Shown piece by piece: positions 15,243 through 15,685 of a DNA stretch of 15,685 nt. The translations under genes and the position numbers were made by a program. The DNA is from Cyanobacteria bacterium HKST-UBA02. GTDB taxonomy: Bacteria > Cyanobacteriota > Vampirovibrionia > Obscuribacterales > Obscuribacteraceae. Numbering within the stretch: the first letter of the stretch is position 1; each line of letters starts with the position of its first letter. The notes beneath the pieces were generated by a model, which was not told where the DNA came from, ran no database searches, and saw only the letters and a program-made list of their open reading frames with translations. The stretch is from positions 1 through 15,685 of the forward strand of contig JAGQHH010000121.1 of NCBI GenBank assembly GCA_020431945.1. Direction: 5' to 3'.

Positions 15243-15685
15243 TCAGATCTTGATGGTGGACATCTTGCGCATCAGAACAATTCCGAGGATCTGGAGACCC
15301 ACGGCGAAAAGAAGCATCAACCGGCCGATCTCTTTCTGGAACAGGGGCTCGAGATAACCGGGATTGGCGAAATTGAGGACGAGAGCCATGATTACAGGCA
15401 ACATCCCGACAATGATGGCGGTCAAACGGCTCTGGCTGGTGAGGACTTTGATCTGGCGGCTCAGCTTGATCCTCTGCCTGAGGGTGTAATTAGTTTTATC
15501 GAGGAGCTCGGCCAGGGAGCCGCCTACTTCGTTCTGGATGCTGACGGCCCGCCGGATGAGGTCCAGCTCGTAAGATCGAAAACGAGTACAGGAGCGACTG
15601 AGGGCCTCGGCCAGGGGTTGACCGAGATTCATTCTTTGCAGGACAGTGCGAAACTCGCTCCCGCAGGGGGCCGGCACTTCCTCTG
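15243..15685 (-). CDS. tadB: TadB-like inner-membrane protein, C-terminal part (partial)
   Basis: The frame is open to the right edge, so the gene starts outside the window; a GTG at 15677 is internal, not the start. The visible about 147 residues hold the T2SSF domain with EFRTVLQRMNLGQPLAEAL, then IQNEVGGSLAELLDKTNYTL and RQIKVLTSQSRLTA, which are typical TadB positions. Two membrane spans follow (LTAIIVGMLPVIMALVLNFA and LMLLFAVGLQILGIVLM). TadB and TadC form the paired inner-membrane platform for Flp-type pilus assembly. The gene is directly upstream of the tadC-like gene, in the usual order. Confidence 0.88.
   Translation of the reverse strand, partial: EEVPAPCGSEFRTVLQRMNLGQPLAEALSRSCTRFRSYELDLIRRAVSIQNEVGGSLAELLDKTNYTLRQRIKLSRQIKVLTSQSRLTAIIVGMLPVIMALVLNFANPGYLEPLFQKEIGRLMLLFAVGLQILGIVLMRKMSTIKI

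Noticed and set aside
15668..15677. GTG at 15677 as the start of the tadB-like gene
   Set aside because: The frame remains open to the window edge and the upstream codons continue the family-like sequence; the gene is simply cut by the window.

Overview
The window is a compact bacterial chromosomal stretch with housekeeping genes on both strands, short gaps, and no tRNA, rRNA, CRISPR, insertion sequence or prophage that I can see. No gene-free stretch exceeds 300 bases. The longest gaps are about 146 bases before dnaB, 192 bases before thrS and 160 bases before grpE. The organism cannot be fixed from this sequence. A threonyl-tRNA synthetase without the N-terminal TGS domain is a trait I associate with cyanobacteria, which would fit a cyanobacterial relative such as a non-photosynthetic Melainabacteria/Obscuribacterales-type genome. 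I treat that as a weak guess.

Layout, left to right. The first 110 bases are the 3' end of an AMP-forming acetyl/acyl-CoA synthetase (+). The replicative helicase gene dnaB (+) follows, then a membrane-anchored protein of unknown function with an N-terminal cysteine motif (+). A hairpin terminator at 2841-2883 separates that gene from a convergent minus-strand block. Read in its own direction, the block runs grpE, dnaK, dnaJ, a secreted YVTN-type beta-propeller protein whose start overlaps dnaJ, then thrS, then an orphan 213-residue protein. The Hsp70 trio forms one operon. thrS has its own promoter. The orphan gene has an extended -10 element that overlaps the thrS stop codon.

Divergent from grpE is a two-gene plus-strand operon: a DUF1611/DgcN-like protein and an enolase-superfamily dipeptide epimerase (DgcA-like). 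The two are expected to act together on D-glutamate or on murein-derived peptides. Convergent with them is a minus-strand tad-type operon (tadB-like, running off the right edge, then tadC-like), with a GntR-family regulator as its tightly spaced last gene.

The most striking observation is in the thrS leader. A good sigma-70 promoter (5518-5545) is followed at once by a short ORF (5427-5510, minus) encoding a 27-residue peptide with nine threonines, seven of them within eight consecutive codons. An intrinsic terminator (5371-5399) lies directly before the thrS ribosome-binding site. The RNA also contains mutually exclusive pairings that place the threonine codons in the control position. This is the full architecture of a ribosome-mediated transcription attenuator for threonyl-tRNA synthetase, and the threonine leader peptide is too short for routine gene calling.
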